Source: Anaeramoeba flamelloides
Lineage: Eukaryota; Metamonada; Anaeramoebidae
Assembly: GCA_027625915.1 (NCBI GenBank)
Contig: JANTQA010000076.1
Location: forward strand, 1,550,001 to 1,614,000
Reading direction: 5' to 3'
Length of the DNA stretch: 64,000 bases
Part shown: piece after piece, positions 60,380 through 64,000 of the stretch
Position numbering within the stretch: position 1 is the stretch's first letter
Layout: each line of letters begins with the position of its first letter
The notes under the pieces: generated by a model
What the model was told of the DNA's origin: nothing
What the model saw: the letters and a program-made list of their open reading frames with translations, nothing else
The model's database searches: none
Program-made: the position numbers and the translations under genes

Positions 60380-60880
60380 AAAATAATATCAAGGTTAAGA
60401 ACTTGGTATATTCCAAGAGGGTCTATTATCACCAATTATCTTTGCTCTTATTTCAATTTTTTTTTATTAAAAATAATATCTTTAACAGGACATTTTCAAA
60501 TATTTGCAGATGATTTAATTATAATCATTAAAGGGGAAATAAAAATTATTTAAATGAAAAATTAATTTTAAATATGATATAATTGTCCAATTTGATTCAA
60601 AACACAATAAAGATAAAAGAAAAAACACAAATTACTCAAGATTTATCAAAATTAAATATTTGGGAATTTATTTGGAAAAAAGTTCACCGATAGATAATAA
60701 TTTAAAAAAATCGAAGAGAGACTTTTAACAATTCTAAACAATTGCTCAATAATAATTTTATAACAAATAATTTAAAAATTAGAGTATTTAAATCTTTTAT
60801 ATTAAGACAATTAACATATGGATTAGAAATATATAATTTTCGAATAGATACAATAAACTATTAAAATCCATGAATTAATA
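60380..60880 (+). mobile_element. LINE reverse transcriptase fragment with intact FADD
   Basis: Conceptual pieces: QEGLLSPIIFALIS (RT block B'), GHFQIFADDLIIIIKG (motif C), KYLGIYLEKSSPIDNN, and LRQLTYGLEIYNFRIDTIN. Frames shift between them. The FADD motif and sequence differ enough from the copies at 41.6 and 46.2 kb to suggest a second lineage. Neither 5' nor 3' end is present. Confidence 0.72.
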
Positions 60881-61224
60881 CATGTTTTACTACATTATGT
60901 AAAATAAACTAAAATACACCAATTCTTATTTAAAAAAAAGAATTTAAATTCGAAAATTTGATAATTTCATTAAATAACAAGAAATTTTAAATTATAAAAT
61001 AAAATAAAAATTTTATCTTTGACTTCTCTTGAAAAAACAATATTTTTTTTTTTTTTTACTATATTAAACCTGTGCAAAAAATGACAAATTAAGTTGAAAA
61101 ACTTAATATATTAAGACATCATTTTTTGCCCAGGTTAAATATATTAAAAAAAAAAAAAAACAAATTTACTTCCTGTTTGTGATTCGGTTTTTTGATAATT
61201 GAGAAATAAGGAGACAATTTATTT
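60881..61224. other. Spacer with a ~100-bp hairpin
   Basis: 61052-61150 is an imperfect inverted repeat, TATTAAACCTGTGCAAAAAA against TTTTTTGCCCAGGTTAAATA, bounded by T- and A-runs: a tiny MITE or hairpin. No gene. Confidence 0.5.
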
Positions 61225-62085
61225 AATTTTTGGTTTCTTTTTTAAATTAATAAAAAACCTTGGACTTTTTTTTTAGAATTTAAAAGAATTGAGAAAAACC
61301 TTTGATTCATTCCTATTCTTTTTAATTCTAGAAAAGCACCTTTAGATTTTTATTGAGTATTCGTTTTAAATGGAAAATCTATCGATTTTTGTTAGGTTTT
61401 AATGAGTTTTCTATTTGGGTCAGAAAAATCAATAGATTTTCATTAGGATTTTTTGAGTTTTCTATTAATTTGTGAAATGTTCTCGGTTTTTTTTACTTTT
61501 TGAAATAATCAGAAAATTTTAATAAATTTTTGGTTTATTACAAATAGTAAAAAAAAACTAACAAAAATTAATAGCTTTTCGAAATAAATAGAAAACTCTT
61601 AAAAAAAAAAACTAGAATACTTCACAAATAAAATAGAAAACCTCAAAAAAACATTGAACATTTCACAATTTAAACGAAAACTCAAAAAAAAACCTAGAAC
61701 ACTTCTCAGAAAAAACAGAAAACCTTAAGATCAGAGTCTTTAGGTTTTTTTTTACTTTACAAAAGAAAAAGAAAATTAAAAAAAAAAAGGATTTAACTTT
61801 TTTTGAGTTTTCTGTTTATTTGGAAACTCAATAGATTTTCGTTAGGTTTTTTTTAATTTTTGAAATGAACAGAAAATTTTAATAAATTTTCGGTTTATTT
61901 CCAAAAGTAAAAAAAACCTAGAACACTTAACAAATAAAATAGATAACCCCAAGAAAAGTGCCGTGAATTTTTTTTAATTTAAGAAATAGAAAGAAAATTT
62001 TTGAAATTTAAAGTTTATTTCTCAAATTAAAAAAAAAAACATAGGCACTTGACGCCACTCTTGGAACTCTACGCCACGTGAAGAA
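61225..62085. repeat. Hairpin-module array 6 (longest, degraded)
   Basis: Repeated module sequences with GGTTTTT...TTTTGAGTTTTCT, ACTTTTTGAAATAAnC / GTTTATTnCAAAAAGT and TTTTTTTAATTTAAGAAAT / TTTCTCAAATTAAAAAAA types, some duplicated. It ends CATAGGCACTTGACG, the usual array edge, followed by CCACTC. Confidence 0.65.
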
Positions 62086-62400
62086 GTTTCCTGAAACTTG
62101 AAAATTCTTTAGAATATTTTATTAGAGATATAATTTAGGCTTGACTATAACTCATAGGATATCTTTTCTCTCACGATAAAAAGAAAAAAAATTATTTCTA
62201 AGCAAAGATCAGAAAATGAGAAAGTTAAACAAGAGATGAAAGAGTCAAAAAATAATAAAAAAAAGTAGAAACTTGATCGAAAAGTTTTTTTTGTACCCCA
62301 AGTCTTAAAAGGGTTAGTGGTTGTTTCCTTTTATGCTGATTGTTTTTGGATCATCATCATAATTTTGTTTAAAGAAAAAGTGCTAAATAGTTGACTACTA

Positions 62401-62881
62401 ACAGTGGTGTAAATAACCCGTGTTTTTTACATTGATCCATTACAAAAATTTAACTCATTGTGTAAAAATATTGGCTGATTCTAGAAATAAAAGAACCAAA
62501 TCAATGTGATGGAAACAGTATATAAACAAGAACTAGGGTTCTTTAAATAAATTTTAAAAAATAATTATGAAGATATGGAAAGATCAAAATGTAATTTTTT
62601 GACAAAAAAACTGAGAAAACAACCATTTTTGAATTGTCGGAAAAAAAAACATTCTATCTCAGAAATTTTGTCAATATGACGAAATTTTTAAAACAAAAGT
62701 ATTTAATATAATTGAGCCATTTCAGTTAATCAAAGATCTAACCTCTAAAGTCAATTTAAATCCAAACGAAGAATATAAATGTGTCTTCATTTCTTCAAAT
62801 ACCCAAGTCTGAAAAAAAAAAACAGATGTTAAATTTTTGTTATGGGTTAAAGGTTCTCAAGATGGGTTATTTACATCACTG
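62401..62881. mobile_element. Mariner-like TIR element with a coding remnant
   Basis: Ends CAGTGGTGTAAATAACCC and GGGTTATTTACATCACTG; TA follows on the right, and TAA precedes on the left. Contains an open frame at 62633-62812 (see findings). It is followed directly by a LINE 3' end, into which it may have inserted. Confidence 0.7.
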
Positions 62882-62886
62882 TAGAA

Positions 62887-63395
62887 ATCAAAAGAAATAG
62901 GTTACTTTATTAAGTTATAATTTAGGACTTTATAGATGGATTGGATCTCTAAAAAGGGTAGAGTTTTTGAGAATAAGAATTGAAAAATTACAAAAGAATA
63001 AAACCAAATAGGTATTAATCAAAAATATTTAAATTATCTATCAAACTCAACAATTCTAAATTTCAGAACATTTGTTAACCACTTTAAATAGATATTACTA
63101 TGTACTAAAAAAAATTCAAAAAAATTTTGTTCTTTATGTTTAAAGTATAAACAGAAAGATATAATAAAAATATTGATCATTTTTTATGGATATGTCCTTT
63201 CTATGAAAAAGATAGATTAATTTTTCAAAACAAATTAAAAAAAAAAAAATCTTTTGGAATTAATTAACTGCAGACAGTTTCAAATTATTTTCGTTGATTA
63301 TTAATCGTAAAATCTATGATTTCACGTTTAAATTTCTGAAAGGGGAATTTTAGTCCTTGGGCAACTAGAGTGTAATTTACTCTACTTCAATAAAA
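62887..63395 (+). mobile_element. LINE 3' end with the best-preserved C-terminal knuckle
   Basis: Reads INQKYLNYLSNSTILNFRTF, then KFCSLCLKYKQKDIIKNIDH and FLWICPFYEKDRLIFQNKL: a C-x2-C ... H-x4-C knuckle at the end of the LINE protein, then the 3' tail (63305-63390). The 5' part is missing; a few stops are present. Confidence 0.8.
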
Positions 63396-64000
63396 AAAAA
63401 AAAACAAAAAAGCATTTTTTTCAAAAAATATAAAACACGTAAACAAGAGTAATTTATCAAACCAAATACATTGTTTCAAATGAAGCAAACTATTTTTTTT
63501 TAATGTTTTTACAAAAAGATTTGAAAAGGTTGAATGATAGATATTCTCAAACCGAAATATTCAAACATTGTTTAATTTGGAAAAAAGAAGAAAATACCAT
63601 TTTCAACCATTCAAAATTTGAGAAAGCTGGATTGTTAAAATAAAAATTGACAAAAAACAACTCTGTGAGTAATAAAAATCCTTTACAAAAAGTTGAAGAA
63701 AGGAACAAAAATAGGAAACAAAAAAAAAAACCAAAATATATTTTCTATTATTCATTTTCATTTATTATTTTACAAAAAAAATTTTTTTTAAGGTTTTAAT
63801 AAACATTATTGAAACCTCCCAAATTCCATTGACAAATTTCTCTGATAATACCATAAAAGATTCTCAAAAAGACATAAAAAAAAAATAAAGGAGAATACGA
63901 TTACTCATTCGTACTATATTATTTTTTATTTTAACTTTTGGGAAAAATTTTATTCAAAATGTAAATTCTAAACCCTTTTTTAATTGACAAGGAATTCTGA
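63396..64000. other. Terminal spacer, no gene seen
   Basis: 63490-63610 has a weakly coding look (RFEKVEXXX-like in one frame) but nothing that can be supported. Confidence 0.4.

Noticed and set aside
1-64000. CRISPR array, bacterial operon or ribosomal RNA
   Set aside because: No regular direct repeats with unique spacers, no Shine-Dalgarno-linked gene clusters, and no rRNA-like conserved blocks were seen.

Overview
The window looks like nuclear DNA of a free-living protist: it is very A+T-rich, genes are split by short GT-AG introns, and the recognisable genes are eukaryotic (Golgi alpha-mannosidase, TOM complex subunit Tom7, papain-family protease, ankyrin and tandem-BTB proteins, tRNA-Glu). 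Large ankyrin and double-BTB families with Lys/Glu-rich tails, together with heavy transposon load, recall amoebozoan or anaeramoebid genomes; that placement is inference only. Layout: 1-2.5 kb holds a Tom7 gene and LINE/retroposon debris; 2.5-11.4 kb is repeats plus a minus-strand tRNA-Glu(UUC); 11.8-15.5 kb is a GH38 alpha-mannosidase whose signal-anchor exon lies beyond a short intron; 16-21.6 kb is repeats; 21.9-22.7 kb is a double-BTB gene; 23.3-25.6 kb is a stack of nested mobile elements; 25.9-27.8 and 31.8-32.9 kb are ankyrin genes; 28.5-30.9 and 33-36.5 kb are DNA transposon copies and a tRNA-like SINE; 38.6-45.5 kb is one cathepsin B-like protease gene whose two exons lie 5.2 kb apart across an intron packed with mobile DNA; 46-49.5 kb is a decayed LINE plus hairpin arrays; 49.8-50.7 kb is a second double-BTB gene; 52.1-56.2 kb is a large ankyrin protein; 56.3-64 kb is foldbacks, LINE ends and hairpin arrays. 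The genes show no common pathway. The coherent biology is in the mobile DNA: (i) a LINE family with a QGDPLSP/DD reverse transcriptase, a C-terminal CCHC knuckle and a 3' tail that folds into three hairpins; (ii) a 575-bp non-autonomous retroposon that carries the same tail and has 16-17-bp target duplications; (iii) at least three TTAA-type and several TA-type non-autonomous DNA transposon families, some dated relative to one another by nesting and by paralogous empty sites; (iv) arrays of about 70-bp hairpin modules, arranged as palindromes within palindromes, that abut several of the LINE copies. Boundaries of repeats are approximate except where flanking duplications fix them. No alignment or search was run.
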